Shown: positions 12,480-27,202, numbered from the stretch's first letter. The stretch: 64,000 nt of DNA from Struthio camelus (GCF_040807025.1 NC_090943.1:136163950-136227949), one strand, 5' to 3'. The notes: generated from the sequence alone by a model not told the origin. Numbers and translations are program-made.

Positions 12480-12900
12480 CACAAACTGCTATGAGTGTTC
12501 ATTTTAGACTTTCTATTCTCACTTTCATTTAGGAGGATAAATCTGAATTGTACTGTAGGAATAATAAAGGGCAAAAGAACGATCAAAATGTTATCATGGC
12601 ATCCATGTCATTTCAATGAAATATAAAGAGCAATTGCCATCATTTTTACATTTATTATGCAAATTATGATATTTTCAGTTCTGCTGATTTGATCGTGTGC
12701 CTTGCTGTCGACATCACGTCCAGCATCCCTTTACTTATGAGGGTGATGGTGATACACTCCTGGTGAAGCTTTTATTTTAGCCAGCATCAGCACATTGCAT
12801 TAGAAATGAGTACAGTCTTATTCTTTCCGCAATACCAATAATTTTACTACTAAATTTAATTGGTAATGAACAAAAGTAGAACGATCACTGTTCAGTAGGG
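12480..12900. other. Candidate conserved non-coding element
   Basis: A repeat-free stretch with many TAAT/ATTA cores and an exact POU octamer ATGCAAAT at 12657-12664 inside a palindromic-looking aattgcc...attatgcaaattatg context. It also contains a caattgccatcat block and a CpG-bearing segment (gtcgacatcacgtcc). This composition resembles developmental enhancers. Conservation itself cannot be seen in one sequence, so the call is an inference. Confidence 0.25.
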
Positions 12901-13023
12901 ATCCTCATAAGCTCTACATATATTTGCTTTAGGATTAGTGAAAAAGTAGGAAAACTGCCAGTAAGAAAACTGGCTGGCAAGTCTTTGGGGGCTTATGAAA
13001 CTCCCTAGACTTCTCATATTTCC

Positions 13024-13040
13024 AAAAAAAAAAAAAAAAA
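13024..13040. repeat. A17 homopolymer
   Basis: An uninterrupted run of 17 A. No retrocopy or SINE body is recognisable upstream, so it is not taken as a retroposon tail. Confidence 0.9.
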
Positions 13041-16000
13041 GGCTGTTTTGAAAAGTTTAGAGAGACTTGCAGGTTTTCTGAAACTTTCTGATAACTTTTA
13101 AAGGGAATGTTTTCAGACTAGGGAAAGAAAAATTATATAAATAGCTTTCCAAGTAACTTTTCTGGGCCAAGTTAAAACCTTCACTATATCAGCCTCAGCT
13201 TTGCTGTTCTCTAATGTACAAGTGGCCAAGTACCCACATGATTTATCAGAGCTAGACCCCTGCAAAACTTACCGGGCTGTATTTCTCAGGGAAGATTGGC
13301 TTCCCCACCTGAGGGTGGCATTAAGCAAGTCCTAAAGCTTCACCAGACTGGGTATATTTTCAAAGGTGAAGAAAAGGTTAATAAAGATGCTACACCGCAT
13401 ACCTTAATTATGGTCTTTTGCATATCATCTGGTATCCGTATGGAAATCAAAGAGCTGGCCAAAAGAAAATATTGCGGCAAGAAGTGGAGTATATGTGTTG
13501 ATGTAAACAAGCAGACACACTCAAAGTGAAGGAAAAGGATTATTGCAGGCCTCTTGCTAATGTTATGTGATGCATTTACAGTTTATGAGCTTAATCTGAT
13601 TAATAATACAAACAGGTATCAGTGAAATAGCTTTAGTACAGGCACAGAATTCCCAAAACTCAGATGTACATTTTGGTGGATTACGTGTAACATCAGATGT
13701 TTGGTTTTTTAAGAGTGAAGCACCTGAAGACATTCTCCCTTTTACTGGCCCTTGAATTATTAAATGTTTCATTTACAGTCTCAGGGACTGAATGCAGGAA
13801 TCTCCAAGCCTGGAAAATTCCAGAGCATCACAGGCACAAAGGAGACCTTGAGCAAATGAAGCAGCTGAATCAAAAAACTTCAGAAACAGGGAGGGGAATG
13901 AAAGCACATCTACTCCCCGCTTCTACCTTCCAAAAAAAAATCTTATTGAGGGAGCTACAGCAGTTCGGATTTTCTGAATTTTTGACTGCAGCAGCACAAT
14001 ATAGCATTGGGAAGTGCCTCTCTTCCACTGGTGATATGCAAGGCGAACAGGTGGGCTAACATCTCTTCCGCTTCTCACTTTGCAATAGGAGTCCGGCATG
14101 GTAAATTAAAGCACTGAAGGCCCATTGAAACAGAATCACCATGAAAAAGCAGAGGAAATCCACTTCAAGAATAGCTCCGTGTTCGAAAAGCAAATTTGCT
14201 CACTTAGATTGCTCAACTTTTCAGTGCAAAGGTTTCTCTTTTTATATAAGGTTTTATATTAAATGTTTTTGTGTCATAGACAGACACGAAGCTATTTTGA
14301 GGGCAAACTCCATGTCCCACTGGCCAGTGAAAAAAAAAGAAGCACAGGGAAGCATAAGAACAGTTTAGTTATGGCTAAATATTTTCTTTGGTTCTTTTCT
14401 GGTTTCCTGGTCTGCTCCCCTAATAACAGCCTGTCGCTAATAGTCAAGCTTTGCTCCACAGTCAGATATGCTGTGCAGCACTGTAGTGCATGAAAGCCTT
14501 TGAATTAGTGCCTGAGTGGGGACATGACCCACGAGCAAGTCATTCAACCCTAACCTCCCTTCCTTGCGAGGTGTTAGTCCTTCGAGGCAAATCACTTTAA
14601 TATTCCAGAATTTCTCTAACTAAAAGTTAATTTCCCTGCTACTATACCCATTTTAGACTATCTGGCATGGTCCATTATGGCATGCTAAGTATAATCACAA
14701 AGCTAGCAAAGTCATCACCAGAGGCTACATTATACACATGGTGGTGGAAGTAGAGTGGTAGGACATAGCAAGGAAGCCTCCAGTGACCACATATGCCTTG
14801 CTACACTATGTCCGGTGGGTCTGGGGCACTTCCCCCAGGAACACACTGCAAATCTATGTACCTAGCAAATATTCTAAGATATAGCTCTTTTCTTCTTTCT
14901 TTGTTAATCAGTAAGGAATTGTTTTACTGCAGATAAATGCATCCATTGAAACAACTCAGACAGCAGCAATTGATAATCTACCATAAAAGAGATTCTTTGA
15001 AAAAGGCAGAGAAGATCAATAGGAATATCTCTAGTGTATTGATTAGCAGATGAGTATTCATATTACCAGAGATACAAAGTAATTTAAGCAAAAGGAAAGA
15101 CTAGAAATGGATTGATATTATTAGTTAAGCTGGATAGCATACTATAAGAAGCAAAATGAATTTCGAGCTCTTCAAAGTAAATAGCTATCCAGGCTACAGT
15201 TTTGATGCGGAAATGAAAGGGAATAAAAAAAACCTTTAAGTAAACCCATTTAAAATTACTTTGCAGTTTCCTTCCTCACTATCCATGGGTAGTATCTCCG
15301 TGTGTGCACGACTATGTAGAGTCCTGCAGAAGGGAATGCCAAACATGCTGCACATAGCAACCATGTTGGGACAGTCCTTGTCGGTGAGAGGTACTGAGTG
15401 CCCAGTCCTGGAGCCAGCATCAGGCTCTCCTCTCCTCCAGCATGAGTCTATATTACTGCACCAAAATGCTGGGTCAGGTCACTGTCCGTGCTTTGCTCCA
15501 TGAGGTGAAGAGGCTGGAGTGAACCAGAGGTCCCTGCCCAACCATCATGCACAGCTCATCTACTTCACCTGCGCAGTGGCTGGAGCCTCCATCTGCCTCT
15601 GCCCTGCTTGAGCCAGAGCAGGAGGATGTCGCCTGGGAAGAGCAGTATCTCCCAATGCAATGAGATGCATGCAGGGAAAGGAAGGAGTATACTGAGACTA
15701 TGGGCACCAGATACATGCTGGCAGTGGCAGCAGCCACTGGAAAAGCCATGCAGGACGTGCCTTGGAAGATGTGACACACCAGGGTGCAAAATCACCCACC
15801 GGCACCAGGAGCCAACACAGGACACAGCGTGGCGGCCTCGAGGCAATCTTGTGTTACTCAGACTGTAACCACCATCGAAGGTTTCCAAATACACTGGGAC
15901 TGTTCTTGCTAGACCGTGAAGGACTGTAAAGGGTCCAAGGGACTTCATGCAAAATTAATCGCGTGTTTAAAAGTGATTCCTCAAGCATGCCTTAGCAAGC

Positions 16001-18389
16001 TGGACCTGGGCACTGAGAACTGAGAAAGTCGACTTAAAAGTAGCAGCTCCACAAATGAATGAAGGCTTGATTGTCCCAGCCAGATCTGGCATTCTCGGCA
16101 TCTGCCTGAGAAGCAGCACCAACTCCTGTTGCTGCACTTTACTCTGTAAGGCTGAAGGAAGAGTGCTAAGGCGGAAGAAGAAGCAGTAATGGAGCCATAT
16201 GAAAGCAGAGGGGTCTCCTCTGAAATACCTACAGCCTCAGCTGTGATTCCCTGAACAGATGTCAGGAGGACAAGCTAGCGGAGGCGAAGCCAGAGAGGGC
16301 TGAGAAGTGCTTTGCAAATACTGATTTTCCCGGTCCCGACCTGAACAGAGTTTGCATTGCAGACTCCGGATGTTACATTCCCTGCTGTGAGAAATTTCAC
16401 TTCCACTGATAAGGGAATCCATGAACTTCCATTTCAAAAGAGGAAAAACTCTGAAATCCCCTCTCCAGGGGTTTCCCTGTAGAAATATGACAAGCTGATA
16501 AACAGAGCTATGATGAAATGTAGTCTGCATCTGCAGTCATTTTATAGCTGACCAAAAGTGCAGCCTGGAGTTTGTATTTGCTAGAGCTAAGATAATAACA
16601 GGCCTGAGAACTCCCAGCGGTTGTTTGCTTTGATTTGCAGAATGTTTGTTACACCACATTATAATCAAAAATTGGGTATATCCGCTGGTAAAAATCTCAT
16701 GAGTTACAAAAACAAGGTTTCTGCCAATGTTGGTTTATATTAAAAAAAGGGAAAAAAATTAACAGATTTTTTATGAGGTAGAGAGTTTCTTTTTGGCTGA
16801 AATGCCTATGGCGTGTGCTGGGACTCAGTCAGGAAAAGAACTTTTAGGTAATGAAATACCATATGCTTATCATAGTATTATCTATATTTCAGATCACTAG
16901 ACTGTATAATTTTGTGTAGGTATTTCTTAACAGGGAAACTCTTTTTAAATCATCATATTCCACCTTTCCCAACCAAATACGATTGAAATCTGTCACAAAG
17001 AATCCCTGTTTCTGAAGTAATGTTTAGAGGACAACATCTCACATCTGCAGAGCATATACTACAGCATACCATCATGATCTGCTCACAGATTAATCGTTTC
17101 GTTTAGATGTGGCTACATACCACTAACCAGAAACAATACTGACATTTTTAATTTAATGGATATGATCGCAAGTGTGCTTGTGCACATTATCCTCTAGTGG
17201 TTAAATAATTTAATGCCAGATTGAAATGAGCTAGTGACAGAAGCTTACAGGTGAAAGGAAAAAATGGGAGGGAATCAAATGAAAGACATGGAATGGAAAA
17301 CTGAAAAATGAAGATAATGCAGCAATCTGCTGAGCATCTGAGGTGTTTATGCTCAGGGGCATGGGACATAAACAGAAAAACATAAGTCAGAGTTAAAACT
17401 AACTGTTAATTGCAACCTGAGATATGGAGGAACAAGTGACCTTATTAGCAAAGGAAGGACTATTTTCAAGGCAAGCATAGGACATCTTAAACAGCTTATG
17501 AAGAATGTATGTGCTATGTCTAGAAGTCAGGAAGAAGCAAGAGGTATATTTGTTGAATGAGACAGAGGAAAAGGAAAGAGCTGGTTCTATAGTGCAGGAA
17601 TCGGAAAGAAGATGCAGTTAGGAACACCAGATAATTGCAGCAGCTGGGGGAGGCAATGCTCCAGAACAATGCTCCAGGGCAGGGGGAGACTTAATCACCT
17701 ATCTATCCATCTATTTAAAAAGCATCACCGACCCATCTGGCAACGTATTCACCCCAAATTGTTTTAAAAGAGGAAGAAGTTACCAGCAGTGTGGAATGTT
17801 AAACTCAGTTCTGACTAGTGGAGAAGAGGTGGCTGGAAATCTGATAGTGAAATGCAGGTAGAAGTGGCCAAAACAAGATTTAATTATTATGAGAAAGAAA
17901 GACATGAAAACAACAGAACAAGGAGCTCGGAGTCCCGCAAAGTAGTCACAGCATCTGAACTGCTTAGGAACCACTGGCTGGCCACTCTTGGTCTGTGTGT
18001 TTAAAAGGAGTATAACAAATAAGCAACAAAGAAAAAGAGATGAGGATACACCACTGTGTTAAATGATGAGAATACACTGTGCCTGAGGGAAAGAAGAAAC
18101 ATATTAAATGATGAAAAAGGGTGAAAATAAATGTATACAATGAAGGATGACTGTAAGGAAAATAACAGATAAATAAAAAAATCAGAAAATCTCAGGCTTT
18201 CTGCAAAACGCAATGCACAAGAAGTAAAGAGGCACTAAGAAAGGATACAGCATCTTCAGTAAGCGTAAAAGGAAGACAAGGAAAGGTCTCTGTTTCTTAA
18301 GAAAAAAGTGTAAAAGCCGGGTGATACAATGAAAGATGAAGTATTTGGTGCCCGCTTGCTTTCAGGCTGCAGAACAGAGATTAGTTTGC

Positions 18390-19430
18390 AGCAGACTCTG
18401 AAACAATGTAAATAGGGAAATGGGGCAACATAGACCAGTGCAGAGTAAAGAGCAGATTAAAGAATATTTAGAGGATTCAGTTGTATTCAAGTCAGTAGTG
18501 GCAGACAAAATCCATGCCAGGGTACTTAAGGAACGAAGCAATGCCATCTCCACACACCAGGAATGATCTATAAGATATCACACAGACCATGGAGAGCACT
18601 GGAAGTGTCAGAGGACAGAGGAGGGGCAAACATAGCACCAGTTTTCAAAAAAAAGAGAGAAAGAATATACCAACTACAGGCCAGTCAGCCTAATTCTGAT
18701 ACCCAGATGAGATGTTACAAAGAAACAACTGATGTATGAGCACCCGAAGAGTAATAAGGTGATGAAAACAGCCAGCACGGATTTGACAGGAACCAACTGG
18801 TGTCACATCAGTTTCCTTCGACAGGGTACCACTGACTTGGTGATTAAAGAAGCAACAGTAGATAGGATATACCACAGCTTCAGTAAGATTTTCAACCCTG
18901 CCTCACACATCATTGTACTAAGGTACATGCTCTGGATGAAGTTTCCATAAGGCACAACTCTCAAGATGAAGTTATCAATAGTTCATTTCAAACTGGCAGG
19001 CATGTCACATTGAGAACTGCAGGGGGTCTCCTTTGCTAACAGTTGCTTTGCATTTTCATTTAAGAACACGCTCCTCCAATAGAAAATACACATTTAAACC
19101 TCCTGAACAAAAGCAAGCTCAGGAACATTGCAAGGATCAGAATTCAACATGTTCTTGATGAATCTGAGGTGAGGTGGTCTGAAGTCCATCAGATGAAATT
19201 TGATGAAGATAGATGGAACATACTATACTTTGTGAGGAGAAATCAAACGCATGGTACCAAAAAAAAAAGGAGGGACTAACTGCCTGGGAACAACCTAGCA
19301 GAAGGAAAAGATCTATGGGTCCTAGAGACTCAGACTACATCCCAGAATGCAGAGGAGTTCGTACCATCCTAAGACCTCATGAACAGAGTTTTATCTTCTA
19401 GTACACATATATATAAGGAGGAGACTGAAA
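18390..19430 (+). mobile_element. Decayed LINE ORF2 (CR1/L3-like), RT region
   Basis: Ordered plus-strand blocks match a CR1-clade ORF2. They start with a 'HARVLKE' block (atccatgccagggtacttaa), then agaggacagaggaggggcaa with tttcaaaaaaaag. Next comes caactacaggccagtcagcc ('NYRPVSL'), then aaggtgatgaaaacagccagcacgg ('KVI..SQHG'), then tttccttcgacagggt ('FFDRV') and cttcagtaagattttcaa ('FSKAF'). A thumb-region block follows at about 19160-19340 (tgaaatttgatgaagata; ggagggactaactgcctggg). Stops and small indels are throughout. It is older than the CR1 at 28 kb. The upstream endonuclease part was not recognised. Confidence 0.65.
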
Positions 19431-22400
19431 GTGTGGACCAAGGCAGCAGTCCTGTGAAGGAATAAGTCCCCATGCCACATGGACATGAAGATGTAGAACA
19501 GAGCTCTATTCCAGAGACCTCTCAAGGGTTTCTAGAAGCACATCATGGCTACAAGTAGCAGCTTCTTCAGCCACTATTCATTCAGCTCAGTAAGTGCAGA
19601 TACTCTCTTCCACGACAGATCAAGAACATAAAACTACTGCATTGCAAACATTTTCTGAAAGGGCTAAAGAGCTTATATCATCAGTTTCTGCTGAGAAGTA
19701 GTTTAGAAACTACAGTACAGGTATTGTCTTACTGCTGAGAATGATACAATGGCCATCAGCTGTGTCGTCTGGAAGTAGGCTGTAAAGGAAAGGACTGAAT
19801 TTTGCAGCAGTGATGACTGAAGATTGTATTAGAGTAAGGTCAGGAAAGCAGTAGTTCAGCTGTCTCAGGCAGCTCTCTGAAGACCAAATGATGCACAAGG
19901 CTTTGCCCTTGTTAACAAGTTTCCTTCTCCTCCCCCCCCCCCATTCTTTTCCATGGCTCAGATCAATGTCAATGTACAACACCAAATGAAGGGCTCTAAA
20001 TGTCTGACTGCCCACTTAGCCCGTGTTTCAGTTAAGTTAGGGTACAAAGGTGGAGGGGGAGGGCTGCAATATGCAGTGTCTTTAGAATTACTGACGGAAA
20101 GCAAAGAAGAGAATGTGGTTTGGTAACATGGCAGTCATCAGTGACACAACTGGCTTTTCACTTTCTCAGATGACCAGAGAATCTCCATCCTTTAGTCTTT
20201 CCCCTTCCCTTCATATTTTTCCTAATTTTTGCATTCTTTCACCTCCTGCACCTTATTCCTGTCTCTCAGTTTGTTTCCTACTTCCTTTTCTCTCTTTCTT
20301 CCCTTACCACCTTTTTCTTTCTGGCTGGTCTGACAGACTCCACTGTGCCAAGTCCTAGTTTGTCTGTCTAGTTGTGATAGATTTGCTCTCCTGCAGCTCT
20401 GCTCTACAGCTGAGCTCTGCACACAGCTTCACTGCAGAGCTCTCCTGCCAAGAAAAACATGGACTTCTCTGGAACTGTTCAGCACTAAGAAAGACCAGAA
20501 AAAGTCAAGAAGAAGCATGAGGTAGAAAGGGAGAAACACGAGAAAATGTTCCTTAATGTGGAATATGCCTGACTGAAGCAGGAAACTTGGCAGACTTGAC
20601 CAAGAAAAAGCAGATCAGACTGCCCAACATCTGCTCAGAATTACCTAGGGGCCAGCAGTCAAGAGGTACTAACATCCAGCACATACCCTCTGTTGGTTTT
20701 CAGCAAGAAATCAGTCCAAACTTTCTGAAGGGCAGCCTTGGTGCCATGTCTTCCCATGAAGGCAAGGAGCAAATCACTAATTTGATCGCATGCCTGTACG
20801 TCTGACTAACGTATTGATGTGGCTGTTTTAGGAACTTCAGCCTGAAGGAGGAATTTAAAGGAAGAAAGAAAAAAGTCATGTGAAGAGTGGAGTGGCAGCT
20901 ACCTGGGTTTAGGCAAAAAGGAAAATGAGGAACAGCTATTATTAACAATGAGAAAAATCTCATACACCATCACAAAACAGTTCAAATGGTCAGATAAAAA
21001 TGCTAATTATGTGGTCTTTTAGACTGAGTCACTAGGTAGTTTTGATCATTACCAACCACTTTCTGTCACAGCAGATAATTTCTACCTCTGAGACATGCCT
21101 AGAATACTTTGTGGCAAATATTTCTGCCATCCAGGCTCCAATTCCAGTCTTAAAAGAGCTCTATTTTCAAAAATAGCATGTCATTTCACAAAGTGCTTGG
21201 ACACAAAAGTGTCAGCTGGTTAGGTGGCAGCGTTGTGGAACTCATGTTCACAAACTAACTAAAATATTTGACATAGCCAGATAGGAAAAAACCTCATGAA
21301 GAACCTCATATCATTTTGCTAGTGGATGGCTGTTCTGTGCCAGACAGCAAGGCAGGATATGCTTCTTTTGCAGCCCCAGAAGTGATGATCCAAAGGAGGA
21401 GAGGCAGGGAATAGTTTCACATTATGCCTTAACATGCATCATCCACGTTGATCTCTTCGTGCTGACCATGGACAGTTTGCTTGTTCTCCCACATTTACAG
21501 ATGCATAAACAGCTACTAGAAAATATATAAGTAGGTCAAGGTCATTAAAAGACAGCCTTAGGTTTAGGGGTTTAAAAAACACTTGATGAAAATATTCCAG
21601 GTATTTGTCATTAAATTAATATTTCTGCTAAAGGAAAGAAAAAAGGGGCAAGGAAAAGGTGAAACAACTTTTATCAGTGCATCTTACACTCAGTGCTGAT
21701 GGTGGTAAGCCGCGGGCCCTTCTAAGAGCAACTTCCTAGCCTATTTTTCATAAATCTGGTGGACAAGTTGAATCAACAGGGTCTTCTAGAATACCTGAGG
21801 GGTATTAAATGCCCTTTCCATTCTATGACTTTTGTACAGCGTCCAGCTCACCTTGATCAGCTCAGCGTCCAGCTGATCATGTCAGTTTGCAAATTTGTCC
21901 TTAGAATTAATCCAAAATAACGATGCAATAATGATTTTAAGGACAGGCCTTTTTTGCCATATAAATCTTTCAGGTCTTAAATTATACAGTGGCCCAGTGG
22001 CCTCTTGCACTCCCTGACTGATAAGATTTGAGTCCCTGAGGTCTAAAATGAACTATGCTGTAGCATGCATTATGGCTGCATCACAGAGCAATTTTATCAG
22101 GAGTAGGAGACAGTAGAATTATACAAGTCAGTAGTGCTATGAATAGGAAGTGATGACTCTCTCAGCTAGTGCTTTCAAAGTGGCAATATCCTTCCTATAC
22201 GGTGAAAGCATGTTTTAAGGGCAATAAGTGACCCCATTACCACGAATAGGTGAAGCAGGGTTAGTGGAGAGAGGGAGAAGAAAATAAGTCTTTACATAGC
22301 ATCCCGTATTTCTGATACCTGCAGAAAAACCTCATTTGTATTGTGAATTTTACCATTAAATTGTGTAGAGCTTTTCGAGCATTATTGAAGTGATTTTGAA

Positions 22401-25400
22401 CAGAGATGTTCATCCTTACAAAACAAGCTTGTGTCAGTCTACCCAGAGCTCAATGACAGTAGTCTGATCATATCAACATAGATTCGTACAAGACCTGTGA
22501 CGTGTTTAGAGAGTTTTGTGATGAAAGAATAACCTGCCTCAAATGAATATTAGAACAACAGGTGAAAGGTGCTTGTGGAAGTAAAATAAATAAATTAAAA
22601 AAAGAGTTCTCCGTACCAAAATTGAATCCTAAAGAGCAATGATATGATTTGGTCAGGCGAAAACCAATCTATTCTGCCATTCAAAGAGTTTGGAGGCTAT
22701 TTATATGGAGTTCCAGAAACAGCTCAACATTTTGATAAGCTCAACAAGTCATATGGCACCCTGCCAAATGTGCATGAGGCAAGAGAAATTCAAGTCGTTC
22801 TCAGCTTTCTAGAGAATAGATTGGATGTTAAGTAGAGCAAAGCAAAGTAGAATTCTGCTGTATGTCTAGACTTGGATAGTAAATGACTTTTCTGAAGGGG
22901 CATTGATTAGAAAAATGACTGCTTGCCCTTGATTCGCTGCCAACTTCAGGCTGGCTCTGTGTTGTTGATGAGCAATACTGATGCAAGTGGAATGAATAAG
23001 CTTCTGGGATAACACTAGGTCTGCACTGTCACTGAGAACTTTTTGAAAGGAAAAACACATACTCACAGAACAAGAGCAAGTACATCTTGTCTATGTAAGA
23101 AGCTAGCAACGTAAGCTTGCAATGCTGGGTTTGCACCTAGCCCTTGGTGAAATCTACTCCTCAGCCTGTGGCTTTCACCCCAGTGAAACAGTTAATTGAT
23201 TCAAGACAACTGTAATTCCTGTCCTGCAACCGCCATATACTGCAACCGTCAACAGAGATCTTTGTACAGGCTTTTTGCTAGGTGCAGGCAAGGATAACAG
23301 ACTTTTCTGTAGAATAGAGCTTTCACCAGATTGATTACAAGTCATTATGAAAATGTCAGTGAAAAGTTGCAGTGCTTATGGAGGATCTCAGTTCAGAACT
23401 GTCCTCTTGGCCTCTTTGTGAAGAACAATAAAACAATAACAGATAAGAGCTGAAGTAGTGGAAATCCAGGGAAACAATAAACATGTATGTTTAAGAAAGA
23501 TAGCCGGAGAGTGAAAGCAAGGTAAGAGGTGCTAATAAGATGGGCCCCAACTTGCGTTCAAGACACCCAAATGGGCAGGCTGGCACTGTGAGAGGGGGTC
23601 ATGCCTCCCTTCTCTTAATTATCTCCAGCTACACATTCCCATCACTAGTCCTGTGCCAGTGCCTGCGCGGCATGAGTGAATCAGGAAACTACTCCAAAAA
23701 AATCCAACTACTCTCTTATTTTCAGGCTAATTTTCAGTCAGAGAACTTTACTGAACTAGTTCATTGAACATCAGGATAAGTAGCAGAGGTCGCGAAAATA
23801 GAGGACTGAGAATGCATGGCCAAGGTAAGGTGAAGCAGCCTGCACTTCTGTTGACTTAGGTTTGTCGTAAAATCACAGCATCAGCTGTAAACACTTAAAG
23901 AGCTGACTTCAGAGAGCAGCTGCTCAGAACAGTACTGGAATGGTGGAGAAACTAACAGACATCTGGGTCCCAAATAATATTGTTGCAGACTGGACAGAAA
24001 TAACAATTAAGCTAAATAAATTATCTTTAGTATTAACATAAATTAATTAAGGTATCAGAAGCAATTTTAAAAAATGTCACTTGAATAGCTAGCAGTTGAC
24101 TTCATTCATAATAAGGAAACAAATCCAGGACAGACTTTATTTCCACAACTTGACAGAACAGGTCTGGATTCTCAGCTCAATATAGGAAGTCAATAGCCTC
24201 CAAAAACTAACTTCCTTGGAGTTCAGCAGTGCAGAATTCAGAGCAGTTTTTAACTGGATCTTTAGGAAACAACAATTTCCTTACAATACCAGCCAACAGG
24301 GCAGCAACTGTGGCCTGAATCCCAGGAGTTTCTGCAGTAATGGCTGCATATATAAATGTATAATTGGGGTGAAAATAATTAATTCATTTTTTACTTGACT
24401 TACTAAACACTGTCACAAAGTATTAGACTAATTACACCTCTATTCTTACGTGGGACAGAGATTTTCCAGTTAAGGGGTCACACAGAAAAAGACAGAAAAT
24501 AAGCATCAACTGTATTTTCTTTAAAAAAGTGGTAATATGATTAACTACTGGACAAGGAGTTAGGAGTTAAGACTGAGCTGGTTTCTTAGCTGGAGACGAA
24601 GTGGATATTCTTCTGACCAAGCATTTGGGCATCGATCCAATGACAGGAATAGGCACTTCCAGAAGTGTGATGCGTCTGAACCTATTTTAGGCATCTATTT
24701 TCAGAAGACAGAGATCATGCCCTAGCAGTGGCTGCTTCTCCACACCAGATCACCTCAAAAGCTGATGGCTACCATGCCAGAGGTTATGCTTCTCTCCAGA
24801 AAATAATTAACAGGACATAAACCTGCAGAACTGTATTTTTCAATTCTGGCTTACATCTTGTGAACGCTAAGAACCCGAGATAAAGGTCCTAATGGAGCCA
24901 GTAGAATCAATTTCATATTATCCATTTATTCCCTGTACATATACCCCCATAGGGAGAAATATTTATCTAAGCAGACTTAAGACTATTCTAAATCCAAACA
25001 GGATGGGAAATAGTGTCGGCAAGCACTTTTCTACTTCAGGGGAACTACAGATCGTTTGACTGGATTTTCATTAAAGCAAGTTTTGCTGTCATGATTGGAA
25101 TGATTCCCAATAAATAACCTTTTTTGAGCTGGTGTATTGCATTTTAGTCTGTTGATTTTGCCTTTACTCTCCTCTCCTTCCTAAATACTGTGCAATGAGT
25201 GTCTTAAAACAAATGTTTTTTTCCACTCAGGAAAGAATATCCTCAGAGACACAAACTCTTTATTTAAAACACATTACATTTTGAGGGCTGATTTGCCTGA
25301 CTGATCATGGAGCTGAAATACTACTTCATGGATGAGGTTTGGATCTAAATACCACTGTTTAATATTTTTTCCTTTTAAGAAGAGAGAAAGAAAAGTCTTT

Positions 25401-27202
25401 GAAAGCTCTTCAGCTCACCTTGGGTGGGCAGTTTGTTTTAGCTTGTGCTTTTCAAAACCGGTTGTATGACATAGAAATGATCTTTGATTTTGCAGTGGAT
25501 TTTGTTTTGCTTTGCTTTGTTTTTCAGCCTAGCTGCTTCCCTTGCTTCCATTGTCTCCCACCTTTCATCTGCATCAACACCTCTTTCTCTTTCTGTTAAT
25601 CACATTCATATCTAACTGCTAGCCTTGCCACCTCTATAGTTAAGTGAAATGTGTATAACAGTGCAAAGCCCCTTGAAAATAATGGATTTTTTTGCATGAA
25701 GGAACTCATAGATAAGTTAGCCCTGAAAAAATAAATAAATTCATAAATAATGATGGTAGCAGGCAACCTGATATATATGCACAGTTTATTACGTATTTAT
25801 GCAATCTGGTTGAATGTTTTCAGTTTCCAAAAATTTGTGAGAGTTCAGCTGAAGCTTTTCCATTTTCAAATACTGATTAAGGCTTCCTCTTAACTGGGTT
25901 CTCAGGTATCTAAGAAAGCTCATTTTTCAGCCTTTCTTGACAGGATAACTGTTATAGTTTTCTCATTTTAAGAATTATTCTTAGAAATGCTAAGAGTTCT
26001 ATTAGCACCTTGGGCCCGCTCTGTTCATAAAAAACACAGGAGGATATTTAGACAAATATCTTTTGGGCCCTAGTCTGCAATCATGTAAACTGGGACCTTG
26101 TTACAGCGGATCCTTTCTGCCCTTTTGCCTGGTTTTCCTTCCTGGGGATCCCAGGCTGCAGAAGAAAATGATGCACTTGGGCCTGAGTAGGGTCGTCATA
26201 TGCATCCTTTGAGATCTAGATTCAAATGTTAGCAGTGGAGGGACAAAGGAGTGGAAGGCGTACAGAGAGAAAAGCACGTACAGCTATTGTGTCTGGATAT
26301 CACCGGATATCATTGTTTCAACAGGAAACCTAAAAGATGTGGAAGAAAACCGCAAGCAATCCGTAGTCCTGTGAAGAATTATCTTGAACTAATCTGGGCA
26401 AGAGTGAAGATGGTCAGAAAGGTAAGCAAGTGGAGAATAAGAAAAGAGTTTTCTTTCTTTGACTATAAATATGTCCACTACCTGTGCTTTAGGCAGAGGA
26501 GAACAGAGTCTTAGATTGTTTATGGCTTCTGTCTAGTCGTATATCATCAAACATGACAGAGATGGAAAATGCAGCCTTCTTCCATTCCGCCCAAGGACGA
26601 CTTAACCAGTGATCCACATATTTATCACTTGCACATGAGGGAAAGGCAGCTTTTCATATCAGGACTTACAAATGAAAGCAATCCATGTGGAACGTGATAG
26701 CCCTCCTTCTCAGTGGAACATTGCATTCCCATGCAATTCCCACATCAACACTGTAGCACAGGAGGAAGATTCATGCACTGGCTGAGCTCTGAATATCTAG
26801 TTTGTGAAACCACATTATCATGGCTAATTGCCTTGGGTGCAGTGCATAGGTACTGCTTCCGTTTCCACAACCAGCTCAGGTGTCAGTAGGCTTCAATTTC
26901 TTCATTATATCTACACAGTGCTGCTTTCTGATTTCCTGACCAGCCCAAGATGGTAGCCATAAAATATGTTTTAATCAAGATCTAGTTTTCTTTAGCAATT
27001 ATAATTCTACCCAGAGTTCCATTTCCCTGAATTAATACATGCAAGAAAAGTCAGAAGGTAAAAGTCTTAAGAGACGTGGGATACGGCAGGCTATGACTAG
27101 TTCAGAAGCTGCTCACAATTAAAACTTGTGGCTTGCTCTTAAAGATATCTTTTTCATCAAAAATAGGAAGCTTTTTAGTTTTTAAAATCTATAAAATTCA
27201 TC
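19431..27202. other. Anonymous non-coding DNA
   Basis: Nearly 8 kb with no gene, RNA or repeat family I can name. A C11 run is at 19932-19942. A small local duplication of cagcgtccagct occurs at 21837 and 21863. Open frames are 101 codons or fewer with no domain features. Confidence 0.55.
19932..19942. repeat. C11 homopolymer
   Basis: Run of 11 C inside a pyrimidine-rich stretch. Confidence 0.85.

Larger units (their letters stand above)
11601..18389. other. Anonymous non-coding DNA
   Basis: Mostly unique AT-rich sequence. It holds dyad motifs at 11605-11785, a possible conserved element at 12480-12900 and an A17 run at 13024. A stretch richer in GC and CpG lies at about 15.3-16.4 kb. Open frames of up to 127 codons occur but have no recognisable domains. 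Confidence 0.55.

Noticed and set aside
13024..13040. Poly-A tail of a processed pseudogene
   Set aside because: No retrocopy body or target duplication is recognisable next to the A17 run.
13697..14059. 120-codon plus-strand frame with a hydrophobic start
   Set aside because: It looks a little like a signal peptide, but the rest has no recognisable features and there is no supporting context.
15565..15948. 127-codon minus-strand frame and overlapping frames on both strands
   Set aside because: Several frames are open at once because the patch is GC-richer with few stops. No domain or conserved motif.
24640..24710. Short ttaggcatctattttcagaa block, similar in style to 58690-58750
   Set aside because: May be traces of an old amniote repeat, but too short and diverged to assign.
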